This document shows, one piece after another, positions 1-6,489 of a DNA stretch of 9,695 nt. How positions within the stretch are numbered: position 1 is the first letter of the stretch; each line of letters starts with the position of its first letter. The notes under the pieces are model-generated. The model saw nothing but the letters and a program-made list of their open reading frames with translations, was not told where the DNA came from and ran no database searches. Origin of the DNA: Nitriliruptoraceae bacterium (GTDB lineage: Bacteria > Actinomycetota > Nitriliruptoria > Nitriliruptorales > Nitriliruptoraceae); contig PWEU01000129.1 of NCBI GenBank assembly GCA_003554005.1, positions 1-9,695 on the forward strand, written 5' to 3'. A program made the position numbers and the translations under genes.

Positions 1-24
1 CCGAGAAGTGCGCTCTCTCGGAGG
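1..24. repeat. Left copy of a 24-bp imperfect repeat with stem-loop character
   Basis: This copy matches 9520-9543 in the same orientation at 21 of 24 positions, the first 12 bases being identical (CCGAGAAGTGCG). It contains a perfect inverted repeat, CCGAGA (1-6) and TCTCGG (16-21), around a 9-nt loop, so it could fold in RNA or DNA. It lies beyond the 3' end of the leftward nagA unit. The window starts at its first base, so its true left limit is unknown. It may be a dispersed intergenic repeat or part of a terminator; the sequence alone does not decide. Confidence 0.45.
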
Positions 25-100
25 CCAGCCACCAACGTGAAGGCCTTGATCCGAGGTCGCGTGATCGGCGAGCAACGTAGAACCGGGTGCTGTTCAGCTC

Positions 101-115
101 GCAGCGCGAAGCTGC
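101..115 (-). terminator. Weak candidate hairpin terminator of the leftward unit
   Basis: GCAGC (101-105) and GCTGC (111-115) form a perfect 5-bp stem with a 5-nt loop, about 30 nt past the stop codon of the leftward SIS-domain gene. No T-run follows it on the minus strand, so it is not a classical intrinsic terminator, although U-poor hairpins are often proposed as terminators in high-GC actinobacteria. The rest of 1-145 shows no convincing gene on either strand. Confidence 0.25.
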
Positions 116-145
116 AGGCGCGTGCGTCAGCGATCCGGTCTTGCC

Positions 146-1189
146 TCAGTCGGGGTCGGTGTCGGTCACCTTCGAGAGGGCGCGTGGTGCGTCCGGGTTG
201 AGGCCCGACCGGCGAGCGAGCGCCTCGACGATCAGTTGCGCAGGCACGACCAGCGCGAGTGGTGCGATCCGTTCGGGTAACCGGGGCCCGGCGACGGCCA
301 CCTGGCAGCCTGCCTGGAATTGTTCGTCGCCGCCGAGTCCGACGGTGGTCGCACCGAGCGCCTGCAGCTCCCTCGCGAGTTCTGTCATCCCCGGTGCCAT
401 CGGCCCGTCGTCCGCCGAGACCAGCAAGGTCGTTACGTCCTCGTCAACGACGGCGATCGGGCCGTGGCGTAGATCGGCGTAGGAGAGGCCTCGCACCGGC
501 TTGAGGCAGGTCTCCTCGAGCTTCAGGGCGACTTCGAGGGCGGTCCCGAACGTGAGACCACGTCCGCTGACCAGTGTGGTCCCGGTCCGCTCCAGGGCCG
601 CGACGGCTGCTTCAACCCCGTCGCGCTCGGTCAGCAGCCGTTCCACCTCGGCGGGGACACGGCGCAGGTGCGGTTCGAGCGGGTCGTCGGCCGGTCCGAG
701 CGCGTCGGCGATCACCGCGATGGCGGCCAGTTGGGCGGTGTGGGTCTTGGTCGCGGGGACCGCGCGTTCCGTGCCGGCCTGTGTGATGAGGGCAAGATCG
801 GCGCTCTCCGCGAGGGGGCTGCGTTCCGCGTTGGTGATCGCCACCGTCCGTGCTCCGCATCCGCGTAGCCACTCCTGCGCCTCGACGATCTCGGTCGTCT
901 CGCCCGATTGCGAGATCGACACGACGAGGGTGTCGGACAGGTCGCGGCGGACCCGGTAGTGGGTCGACAGGCTGGGCGCACCCAGCGACGCCCCGCGGCC
1001 GGCGTGGACCTCCAGCAGGTAGCGGCCGTAGACCCCAGCGTTATCGGAGGTCCCGCGGGCGATGAACACCACCTCACGACGTCCCGCATCCAGGCGTCGT
1101 AGCTCTCCGCGCAGCGGCAGCAACTCGGCAAGGGTGTCGTCGAGTGCCGTCGGCTGTTCCGCGATCTCGCTCGCCATCATTGTGGTCAC
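146..1189 (-). CDS. nagB-II: Double-SIS glucosamine-6-phosphate deaminase (NagB-II type)
   Basis: This 347-residue protein corresponds to the C-terminal isomerase half of GlmS and has no N-terminal glutaminase domain, so it cannot use glutamine as amide donor. Two SIS domains are visible. The first carries ARGTSDNA (44-51), SISQSGETTE (91-100) and ERAVPATKTHTAQL (141-154); the second carries SGRGLTFGTALEVALKLEE (208-226) and LRHGPIAVVD (240-249). The tail PRALSK (335-340) matches the GlmS C-terminal active-site loop. By alignment, E219, K223, E226, H242 and K340 fall on GlmS catalytic positions. Proteins of this length and architecture beside nagA are known as NagB-II deaminases, converting GlcN-6-P to Fru-6-P and ammonia, and I infer that role here. 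The GTG start is chosen because GGAG lies 5 nt upstream; it is 9 nt past the nagA stop. The alternative is an AgaS-like galactosamine-6-phosphate deaminase/isomerase. Confidence 0.85.
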   Translation of the reverse strand: MTTMMASEIAEQPTALDDTLAELLPLRGELRRLDAGRREVVFIARGTSDNAGVYGRYLLEVHAGRGASLGAPSLSTHYRVRRDLSDTLVVSISQSGETTEIVEAQEWLRGCGARTVAITNAERSPLAESADLALITQAGTERAVPATKTHTAQLAAIAVIADALGPADDPLEPHLRRVPAEVERLLTERDGVEAAVAALERTGTTLVSGRGLTFGTALEVALKLEETCLKPVRGLSYADLRHGPIAVVDEDVTTLLVSADDGPMAPGMTELARELQALGATTVGLGGDEQFQAGCQVAVAGPRLPERIAPLALVVPAQLIVEALARRSGLNPDAPRALSKVTDTDPD

Positions 1190-1198
1190 GCGGGCTCC

Positions 1199-2386
1199 CT
1201 ACCTGGCTGTGGGCGTGTCGAGGAGGTCAGCTGCCCGGTCGGCGTCGACATGAACGAGGTGCCCGGCGACCCAGGTCGCAACCGCGCGCCAGTCCTCGTC
1301 CAGCCACACCAGGTCAGCGGTGCCGCCGGGGGTCAGCCGGCCGAGGTCCGGCCGTCCCATCGCATCGGCCGGCACGCGGGTGGCCGCGGTGAGCGCCACT
1401 GCGGCGTCCACGCCGCTGGTGACCGTGTTGGCGACGGCCTGGTCCAGGCGGAGCACGGAACCGGCCAGGGTGCCGTCGTCACGCACCGGCGGAGCGGACT
1501 CCTGGACCGTCGTGGTGCGTCCCCCGAGATCGTAGGTGCCGGCCGGCATGCCGAGCGCTGCGATCGCGTCGGTGACGAGTGCGATGCGGCCTGCAGCAGC
1601 CGCGAAGGCAACCCGCATCGCGGTCGGTGCGACGTGGTGGAGATCAGCGATCAGCCCGCAGGTCAACCTCGGGTCGGCCAGCGCGGCGCCGACGACCCCT
1701 GGGTCGCGATGGTGAAGCGGACGCTGCGCGTTGTACAGATGGGTGACGAGCCGCGCACCTGCGTCGGCGGCTGCACGGACCTCGTCGTCCCGGGCGTCGC
1801 TGTGGCCGACGGCGACGCCGACGCCCGCAGCCACAAACCTGCGTGTCGCTGCTAGGGCACCCTCGCGCTCTGGTGCCAACGTCACGTAGATGAGGTCCCC
1901 CGCTCCCGCGTCAAGCAGGGCACCGACCCGTTCCGGCGTCGGGTCGTTGAGCAGGCGTTCGTCATGGGCGCCGTGGCGCCCAACGGCGAGGAACGGACCC
2001 TCGCAGTGCAGCCCCAAGGTCCGCGCGCCGCCGGCGGCGTCGACCTCCGGCCGCAAGCGCCGGTAGCGAGCGATCGAAGCGACCAGATCGTCCATCGGAG
2101 CGGTGATGATCGTCGGCACGAAGGACGTGACACCGGTCTCCGGCAGGCGGGTCGTGACCTCGTGCCAGCCGGACAGGTCTGCGGTAGCGAGGTCGTGGCC
2201 GTAGGCACCGTTCAACTGCATGTCCACGAAGCCGGGTGCGAGCACTCCCCGGGGCAGGGTGAGCGTCGGCAGGTCGGTAGGCGAGCCCTGACCGATGGTC
2301 ACGATCCTTCCGTCCTCGATCCCGACCCACCCGGGCTCGACGAGTTCGCCGGCCAGCAGGACCTTCGGTGCCGCGATCACGTCCAC
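1199..2386 (-). CDS. nagA: N-acetylglucosamine-6-phosphate deacetylase
   Basis: This 395-residue amidohydrolase removes the acetyl group from GlcNAc-6-P, giving GlcN-6-P and acetate in the cytoplasm. Family signatures appear in order: PGFVDMQLNG (51-60, Gln where many amidohydrolases have the second metal-binding His, as in E. coli NagA), HCEGPF (127-132, metal-binding E129), GHSDA (194-198, H195), THLYNA (215-220, H216), ADLHHV (247-252) and VTDA (271-274, catalytic D273, same number as in E. coli). DGTLAGS at 304-310 is also typical. Length is normal and no key residue is missing. The GTG start has a strong GGAGGG (2394-2399, minus strand) 7 nt upstream. It is the first gene of the leftward unit, 9 nt before the SIS deaminase, which would consume its product. 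The leader from the proposed promoter is about 145 nt. GalNAc-6-P deacetylase (AgaA) is a less likely alternative. Confidence 0.95.
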   Translation of the reverse strand: MDVIAAPKVLLAGELVEPGWVGIEDGRIVTIGQGSPTDLPTLTLPRGVLAPGFVDMQLNGAYGHDLATADLSGWHEVTTRLPETGVTSFVPTIITAPMDDLVASIARYRRLRPEVDAAGGARTLGLHCEGPFLAVGRHGAHDERLLNDPTPERVGALLDAGAGDLIYVTLAPEREGALAATRRFVAAGVGVAVGHSDARDDEVRAAADAGARLVTHLYNAQRPLHHRDPGVVGAALADPRLTCGLIADLHHVAPTAMRVAFAAAAGRIALVTDAIAALGMPAGTYDLGGRTTTVQESAPPVRDDGTLAGSVLRLDQAVANTVTSGVDAAVALTAATRVPADAMGRPDLGRLTPGGTADLVWLDEDWRAVATWVAGHLVHVDADRAADLLDTPTAR

Positions 2387-2536
2387 GCGAGTTCCCTCCC
2401 CTGTTCGACCGCCGACGGCCGGGTCGTAGCGGCATGTCGCGTCCAGAGCCAGAGTCCGACGGTCCGGGGTCCTCTGCGGCAGGAGCGCGGACAGCGAGAC
2501 ACGCCGGTCGGCACGCGAGCAATCTGGTTCATGCCA

Positions 2537-2565
2537 TTGAAACTACTGGCCTAGACCAGTAATGT
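2537..2565 (+). promoter_or_regulatory. Candidate promoter of the rightward PTS operon
   Basis: A -35-like TTGAAA (2537-2542, 5 of 6 to consensus) and a -10-like TAATGT (2560-2565, 3 of 6, keeping the leading TA and final T) are separated by exactly 17 bp. Transcription would begin near 2572, giving a leader of roughly 90 nt before the IIC start at 2661. The spacer is filled by the operator palindrome at 2544-2561, so bound repressor would exclude RNA polymerase. The assignment is by sequence pattern only. Confidence 0.5.
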
Positions 2566-2568
2566 CCA
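2540..2568 (-). promoter_or_regulatory. Candidate promoter of the leftward nagA unit
   Basis: Read on the minus strand, TGGACA (2568-2563, 5 of 6 to the -35 consensus) lies 17 bp from TAGTTT (2545-2540, 3 of 6 to the -10 consensus, with TA and final T). It overlaps the rightward promoter almost completely on the opposite strand and shares the same operator. The nagA leader would run from about 2533 to 2387. I saw no convincing leader ORF or riboswitch in it. Confidence 0.4.
2544..2561. promoter_or_regulatory. DasR/NagR-type operator (dre-like palindrome)
   Basis: TACTGGCCTAGACCAGTA is an 18-bp palindrome with 6-bp perfect arms (TACTGG/CCAGTA) around a CTAG core; only the C/A pair flanking the core breaks symmetry. 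The DasR-responsive element of Streptomyces is centred on ACTGGTCTAGACCA(G/C)T, and this site differs at one position from its symmetric form. DasR/NagR proteins of the GntR-HutC family bind such sites and release them when aminosugar phosphates bind the UTRA domain. The rightward operon encodes such a regulator (5653-6489), the obvious ligand. Its place inside the spacer of both divergent promoters suggests joint repression of uptake and catabolism. Confidence 0.85.
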
Positions 2569-2660
2569 GAGAGGGCCGTTAGCTGCGCGGGAACGGAAGC
2601 GAGCGGCGCGACGGCAGTGGGGCGTACCCGCGACCCGCCGAGAGGCCAGGGAGGTCTGTA

Positions 2661-4148
2661 GTGGACATCTTCGCCGACGTACTGCTGTTTCTCGCCAACA
2701 ACATCTTCAGCGAGGTCGCGATACTGATCGGGTTGATCACGCTCGTCGGCCTCATGCTGCAGCGGGCTCCGATCGAGGAAACGGTCGCCGGAGCGATCCG
2801 GGCCACGATCGGCGTGATCATCCTGTTCGTCGGCATCGACGTGTTCGTCGGGGGGCTTGTTTCCTTCCAGACGATCGTCGGGAGCGCTGTTGGTCTTGAC
2901 CCGCCGGAGGCGACCAACACGCTCGGTGACTTCCTCGGGACCCACGGTGGCAGTATCGCGCTGGTCATCGCGCTGGGCTTCCTGATCCACCTCGTTGTTG
3001 TCCGCATCTTGAACACGCGCTACGTCTATCTGACCGGGCACCTGCTCTTCTGGATCGCGGTGATCACGACCGCGGCGTTGGTGGAGATGTTCGGGGACGT
3101 CGACCAGTGGACCCTGGTGGTGGCCGGCTCGGTCGTCGTGGCCTTGTACTGGACGATCCAGCCGCTGGCCCTCGCTCCGCTCATGCGGAAGGTGATCGAC
3201 AGCGACGACTGGGGCTACGGACACACCAGCAGCCTCGCCTGCTGGATGGCGGGACGCCTCGGCAAGCCACTCGGCACCCGCGAGGAGCACGACACCGAGA
3301 AGCTGACGCTGCCCAAGCGGCTGTCGTTCTTCAAGGACATCAACGTCAGTACCGCCCTGGTGATCATCGTGATCATGGTGGTCGCTGGCGCTTTCGCGGA
3401 CCCAGCGGTCCTCGCCGAGCAGGCGGCCGAGTACAACGTGGACATCAACCCGTGGGTCTGGACCCTGATCGCCGGCCTGCGTTTCGCCGCAGGTATCGCG
3501 ATCCTGCTGTTCGGTGTTCGGATGTTCCTGGCAGAGATCGTGCCGGCGTTCAAGGGCATCAGCGAGCGGCTGATCCCGAACTCGCGGCCCGCCCTCGACG
3601 CTCCGACCATCTTCCCATTCGCCCCCACCGCGGTCATGATCGGCTTCATCTCGAGCACCGCGATCTTCCTGGTGTTCATGGGCATCTTCGCGGCGGCCGG
3701 CTGGTTCGTGCTGGTCCCGCCGATGATCATGCTGTTCTTCCCGGGTGGTGCTGCCGCCGTGTTCGGTAACGCCGTCGCCGGCTGGCGTGGCGCAGTGTTC
3801 GGCGGGCTGATCAACGGCGCCTTCCTCGCCATCGGCCAGGCCGTGACCTGGGGGATGCTGTCCGACACGGCCCCGGAGCTCGCGACCCTCGCCGACCCCG
3901 ACTGGTACGTCATCGCGTGGTTGGTGCTCGGCATCGGCGCGTTGGCCAGCGGCATGGGCGACGCGGGCATCTGGGTCGTTCCTGCGGTCGTGACGGCGAT
4001 CTTCATCGTGTGGTACCTCCTACTGCGGCGCCGCGCCGAGCAGGTCCTGCCGACCGGCACGCCCCTAGGCGACTCGCCTTTCGGACGACCTGACGCCGAG
4101 GGCCCGCCGCAGACCAGCCGAAGCGAACACGATCGAACGGAGATCTAG
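2661..4148 (+). CDS. PTS permease IIC, ascorbate (UlaA/SgaT) family; substrate probably an amino sugar
   Basis: This 495-residue polytopic membrane protein has about ten to twelve hydrophobic segments spread over residues 15-455. It aligns with UlaA through LTGHLLF (124-130, H127), GYGHTSSLACW (185-195, H188), FFKDINVS (223-230), GVRMFLAEIVPAFKGISERL (285-304) and LDAPTIFPFAPTAVMIGF (312-329, D313). These are the conserved inward-facing segments of the L-Asc PTS family. It would carry a sugar across the membrane while IIB phosphorylates it. Next to nagA and under a dre-like operator, GlcNAc or a related amino sugar is a better guess than ascorbate, and no ascorbate-catabolic genes are present. 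The last 36 or so residues form a hydrophilic Pro/Gly/Arg-rich tail. The GTG start is supported by GGGAGG (2649-2654) 6 nt upstream. Its stop codon abuts the IIB start codon. Confidence 0.9.
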   Translation: MDIFADVLLFLANNIFSEVAILIGLITLVGLMLQRAPIEETVAGAIRATIGVIILFVGIDVFVGGLVSFQTIVGSAVGLDPPEATNTLGDFLGTHGGSIALVIALGFLIHLVVVRILNTRYVYLTGHLLFWIAVITTAALVEMFGDVDQWTLVVAGSVVVALYWTIQPLALAPLMRKVIDSDDWGYGHTSSLACWMAGRLGKPLGTREEHDTEKLTLPKRLSFFKDINVSTALVIIVIMVVAGAFADPAVLAEQAAEYNVDINPWVWTLIAGLRFAAGIAILLFGVRMFLAEIVPAFKGISERLIPNSRPALDAPTIFPFAPTAVMIGFISSTAIFLVFMGIFAAAGWFVLVPPMIMLFFPGGAAAVFGNAVAGWRGAVFGGLINGAFLAIGQAVTWGMLSDTAPELATLADPDWYVIAWLVLGIGALASGMGDAGIWVVPAVVTAIFIVWYLLLRRRAEQVLPTGTPLGDSPFGRPDAEGPPQTSRSEHDRTEI

Positions 4149-4454
4149 ATGTCGACCCGACCGGAGCCACTCAAGATCCTCACGGTGTGTGGCGTAGGTA
4201 TGGGCTCCAGCCTGATGCTGCGCATGTCCGTCGAGGAGGTCCTGAAGAGGATGGGGGTGGCCGCCAAGGTCGAAGCCACCGACGTGTCGAGCGCCCGCGG
4301 CATGAAGGCTGACGTCATCGTCGGGCAGGGCCTGCACACCGAGGAGTTCACGGGTAAGGCTCCGGTCGTGGTCGGTATCTCCAACTTCATGGACAAGGAA
4401 GGCCTCGAAAAGCAACTCACCGAGGCCTTCCGCTCCGAGGGCTGGATGGAGTAG
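4149..4454 (+). CDS. PTS IIB component, lactose/ascorbate (UlaB-like) type
   Basis: This 101-residue cytoplasmic protein begins with a beta strand and a phospho-cysteine loop, ILTVCGVGMGSSLMLRM (10-26), in which C14 is the predicted phosphorylated residue. The rest fits the small Rossmann-like PTS_IIB fold, with VIVGQGL (56-62) and VVVGISNFMD (73-82) as later strands. It should take phosphate from the IIA protein encoded next and pass it to the sugar held by IIC. The ATG follows the IIC stop with no gap and has GGAG (4139-4142) 6 nt upstream. The gap to IIA is 4 nt, so IIC, IIB and IIA are probably made in step. Confidence 0.93.
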   Translation: MSTRPEPLKILTVCGVGMGSSLMLRMSVEEVLKRMGVAAKVEATDVSSARGMKADVIVGQGLHTEEFTGKAPVVVGISNFMDKEGLEKQLTEAFRSEGWME

Positions 4455-4458
4455 TGGG

Positions 4459-4914
4459 ATGACCGACGACCTGGACGGGGCCGTGCTTGTCGCCCGGGCT
4501 CACCGCCCAGCCGACGACTGGAGGGCCGCGATCCACGAAGCGTGCGCTCCCCTCCTCGACGCTGGTGCCATCACCGAGACCTACCCGGCGCGGTGCGTGG
4601 CCCTCGTTGAGGAGCAAGGCCCCTACATCGTCCTCGCACCCGGTATCGCGCTCGCCCACGCCCGCCCCGAGGACGGCGTCCGCAAACTCGCGGTCGCCGC
4701 GGTCACGCTTCACGACCCGGTGGAGTTCGCTCACCCCGACAACGACCCGGTGGACGTCGTGTTCGCGTTCGGATCCCCGGATGCTGACCAGCATGTCGAC
4801 CTGCTGTCCTCGCTCGCCGGGCACCTGCTCACAGGACTGGCCGACCGGCTCCGGGCCGCTGATGACGATGCCACCGCACAGCGGTTGCTCGAGGAGGTCC
4901 GAAATGCCCCCTGA
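4459..4914 (+). CDS. PTS IIA component (mannitol/fructose PTS_EIIA_2 type, UlaC-like)
   Basis: This 151-residue cytoplasmic protein has the EIIA type-2 signature APGIALAHARPEDGV (60-74), with H67 as predicted phospho-acceptor from HPr. A second family-typical histidine, H112, lies in HVDLLSSLAGHL (112-123). PTS_EIIA_2 modules are the normal partners of UlaA-family IIC and UlaB-family IIB proteins, which fits gene order. GGAG (4448-4451) lies 7 nt before the ATG. The final 11 nt overlap the start of the next gene (ATG at 4904), and the GAGGAGG serving that gene lies inside this coding region. Confidence 0.92.
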   Translation: MTDDLDGAVLVARAHRPADDWRAAIHEACAPLLDAGAITETYPARCVALVEEQGPYIVLAPGIALAHARPEDGVRKLAVAAVTLHDPVEFAHPDNDPVDVVFAFGSPDADQHVDLLSSLAGHLLTGLADRLRAADDDATAQRLLEEVRNAP

Positions 4915-5632
4915 CGCCGACACCTTCGGCGCCGCGGTGTGCGATCACCTCGCGGCTGCTGAGGAGCGCAACCGCGACATGCTGGCGACGGTGGCCGAGC
5001 GGATCCTCGACGTTGTGCGCGCCGACCTGCGGATCCACGTGGCGGGGACGGGCCACTCCAGCGCTCTGGTGCTCGAGGCCTTCTACCGCGCGGGCGGGCT
5101 CGCCTGCGTCAACCCCATCACCCACCCCGGACTGGTGCCACTGAACGGCGGCATCGCCAGCACCGTTCTGGAGCGCGTGGCCGATCTCGCGGACGTGCTG
5201 CTCGCCCAGGCTCGGCCTGACCCGGGCGACGTGGCGGTCATCTTCTCCAACTCCGGCGCCAACCCGCTGCCGGTTGCCCTCGCCCGTGGCTTGCGTGACG
5301 CCGGGGTGTGGCTGGTCGCGGTGTCCTCACGGCCTGCCCTCGAGGCCGCACCCGCGCGGGCGGACGCGAAGCTCGACGAGATCGCGGACGCGCTACTCGA
5401 CACGGGTGTGCCTGCCGGCGACGCTGCGTTCGAGGTCGACGGCGCCCGCACGGCGCCACTGTCGTCGGTGACCTCGACCTTCCTGTGGAACCTGATCCTC
5501 GCCCGCGTGGCCGAGCTGGCACGACATGACGGCGTCGACGTGCCACTGTGGACCAGCGCGAACGTGCCCGGCGGCGACGAGCGCAACGCCGACCTGCTCG
5601 CACGCTACCGTCCCCGGATTCCGCTGCTGTGA
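4904..5632 (+). CDS. UPF0309-type SIS-domain sugar isomerase-like protein
   Basis: This 242-residue protein has one SIS domain. It carries IHVAGTGHSSALVLEAFYRAGG (44-65; phosphosugar loop GTGHS), IFSNSGANPLPVALA (113-127; second loop SNSG) and, near the C-terminus, WTSANVPGGDERN (216-228). The LER motif (89-91) and the stretch IADALLDTGVPAGDAAF (160-176) are typical of the UPF0309 group, whose biochemical role I do not know as established. A phosphosugar ligand is likely from the fold; whether it isomerises, deaminates or senses it is open. It is not a clear MurNAc-6-P etherase. The ATG at 4904 is favoured by GAGGAGG (4891-4897) 6 nt upstream. The frame is open further upstream, but that would lie wholly inside the IIA gene. 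Its location between the PTS subunits and the regulator suggests it handles the imported phosphosugar. Confidence 0.8.
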   Translation: MPPDADTFGAAVCDHLAAAEERNRDMLATVAERILDVVRADLRIHVAGTGHSSALVLEAFYRAGGLACVNPITHPGLVPLNGGIASTVLERVADLADVLLAQARPDPGDVAVIFSNSGANPLPVALARGLRDAGVWLVAVSSRPALEAAPARADAKLDEIADALLDTGVPAGDAAFEVDGARTAPLSSVTSTFLWNLILARVAELARHDGVDVPLWTSANVPGGDERNADLLARYRPRIPLL

Positions 5633-5639
5633 CGCCCTT

Positions 5640-5646
5640 GGGGAGG
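5640..5646 (+). promoter_or_regulatory. Ribosome binding site fixing the regulator's GTG start
   Basis: GGGGAGG, 6 nt before the GTG at 5653, is one of the strongest Shine-Dalgarno matches in the operon. It lies in the 20-nt gap after the SIS gene stop and argues against longer in-frame starts inside that gene. Confidence 0.75.
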
Positions 5647-5652
5647 CCGGCT

Positions 5653-6489
5653 GTGTCCGACAAGCGCGCCTCGTCCCGAGGCGGCCTGGCCCGCAAGCGT
5701 CGGCGTACGCCCACCCCGCTGTTGGGCGCCAACAAGGGCCGCCGCCTCCAGGAGATCCTGGAGGACTTCGTGACGACGAGCGAGCCCGGCGAGCGCCTGC
5801 CGAGCGAGCGGGAACTCGCGAGCCGCCATGGTGTTGCCCGCATGACGGTCCGTGGCGCGATCGACCAGCTGGTGCGGGACGGTCGGGTCCACCGGGTCCA
5901 GGGGCAAGGAACCTTCGTCTCGGAACCACGGATCGCCCAGTCCGCCTCGCTCACATCGTTCAGCGAGGACATGGCCGCCCGCGGGATGGTGCCGAGCTCC
6001 ATCGTGCTCGCGCAGGAGGTCGTGCCATCGGTGTCCGCGGTGGCGCTCGCACTCGAGCTGCCCGAAGGTGAGCCCATCGTGCGTATCGAGCGGATCCGGC
6101 AGGGTGACGGCGACCCGATCGCGCTGGAGCGCTCGCACCTCCCGGCACGCCGCTTCCGCGGCCTCGACCAGGTTCCGCTGTCCGATCGCTCCCTCTACCA
6201 GGTGCTGCACGACGAGTTCGGCTGTGAACTCGGGACCAGCGAGCAGCGGATCGCTGCAGTCGCCCTGAGCGATGCGGAGGCGCATCTGCTGCACACCGCC
6301 TCCGACACGCCGGCGCTGCGCATCGAACGGGTCACGCGGGACACCGAGCGGTCTCCGGTGGAGTTCGTGCGGTCGGTGTACCGCGGCGACCGGTTCGAAC
6401 TGCATACCGAGCAGCACCGTGCCTCCACGCGCACGTCGTCACACGGTTCGGTCACCCCATCCCGGTCCCACCTCGGTGCCGGGCCATGA
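5653..6489 (+). CDS. GntR/HutC-family regulator, DasR/NagR-like
   Basis: This 278-residue transcription factor has an N-terminal winged helix-turn-helix (about 24-92) and a C-terminal UTRA ligand-binding domain (about 99-252). The DNA-binding part contains LPSERELASRHGVARMTVRG (49-68) and the wing RVHRVQGQGTFVSEP (78-92). The UTRA part contains LTSFSEDMAARGM (100-112), IVRIERIR (142-149), DPIALERSHLPARRF (154-168) and VEFVRSVYRGDRFEL (236-250). The last motif is nearly the same in Streptomyces DasR, which senses GlcN-6-P. I infer that it represses both units through the palindrome at 2544-2561 and is released by GlcNAc-6-P or GlcN-6-P. An Arg/Lys-rich arm precedes the helix-turn-helix, and a Ser/Thr-rich tail of about 26 residues follows the UTRA domain. 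Being inside the operon it controls, it should be autoregulated. Its stop overlaps the next start (ATGA, 6486-6489). Confidence 0.92.
   Translation: MSDKRASSRGGLARKRRRTPTPLLGANKGRRLQEILEDFVTTSEPGERLPSERELASRHGVARMTVRGAIDQLVRDGRVHRVQGQGTFVSEPRIAQSASLTSFSEDMAARGMVPSSIVLAQEVVPSVSAVALALELPEGEPIVRIERIRQGDGDPIALERSHLPARRFRGLDQVPLSDRSLYQVLHDEFGCELGTSEQRIAAVALSDAEAHLLHTASDTPALRIERVTRDTERSPVEFVRSVYRGDRFELHTEQHRASTRTSSHGSVTPSRSHLGAGP

Noticed and set aside
146..1189. Annotation of the leftward SIS protein as GlmS
   Set aside because: It lacks the whole N-terminal glutaminase domain and its catalytic Cys, and sits after nagA in a catabolic unit.
1962..2522. 186-codon minus-strand frame starting in the nagA leader
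   Set aside because: It runs into nagA out of frame, is Arg/Gly/Asp-rich low-complexity sequence and has no motif; no evidence of a leader peptide.
2529..3290. 253-codon minus-strand open frame overlapping the IIC gene and operator region
   Set aside because: It is antisense to a clear membrane permease, has a low-complexity Asp/Arg/Gln-rich composition and no family motif; it is a high-GC shadow frame.
3215..4060. 281-codon minus-strand open frame inside the IIC gene
   Set aside because: It is the antisense mirror of a hydrophobic-codon-rich permease gene, with no ribosome binding site or recognisable domain.
4487..4903. Longer in-frame start for the UPF0309 SIS protein
   Set aside because: The extension lies wholly within the IIA gene in another frame and translates to Ser/Arg/Pro-rich sequence. 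GAGGAGG supports the ATG at 4904.
2661..4914. Annotation of the transporter as a true L-ascorbate PTS (ulaABC)
   Set aside because: The family match is real but gene context and operator point to amino sugars, so no ula gene symbols are assigned.
5548..5652. Longer in-frame start (ATG at 5548) for the GntR regulator
   Set aside because: It would overlap the end of the SIS gene by 85 nt with an Arg/Pro-rich extension. GGGGAGG 6 nt before the GTG at 5653 is far better.
5238..6077. 279-codon minus-strand frame across the SIS and regulator genes
   Set aside because: It is antisense to two well-supported genes and has repetitive Arg/Ser/Pro composition.
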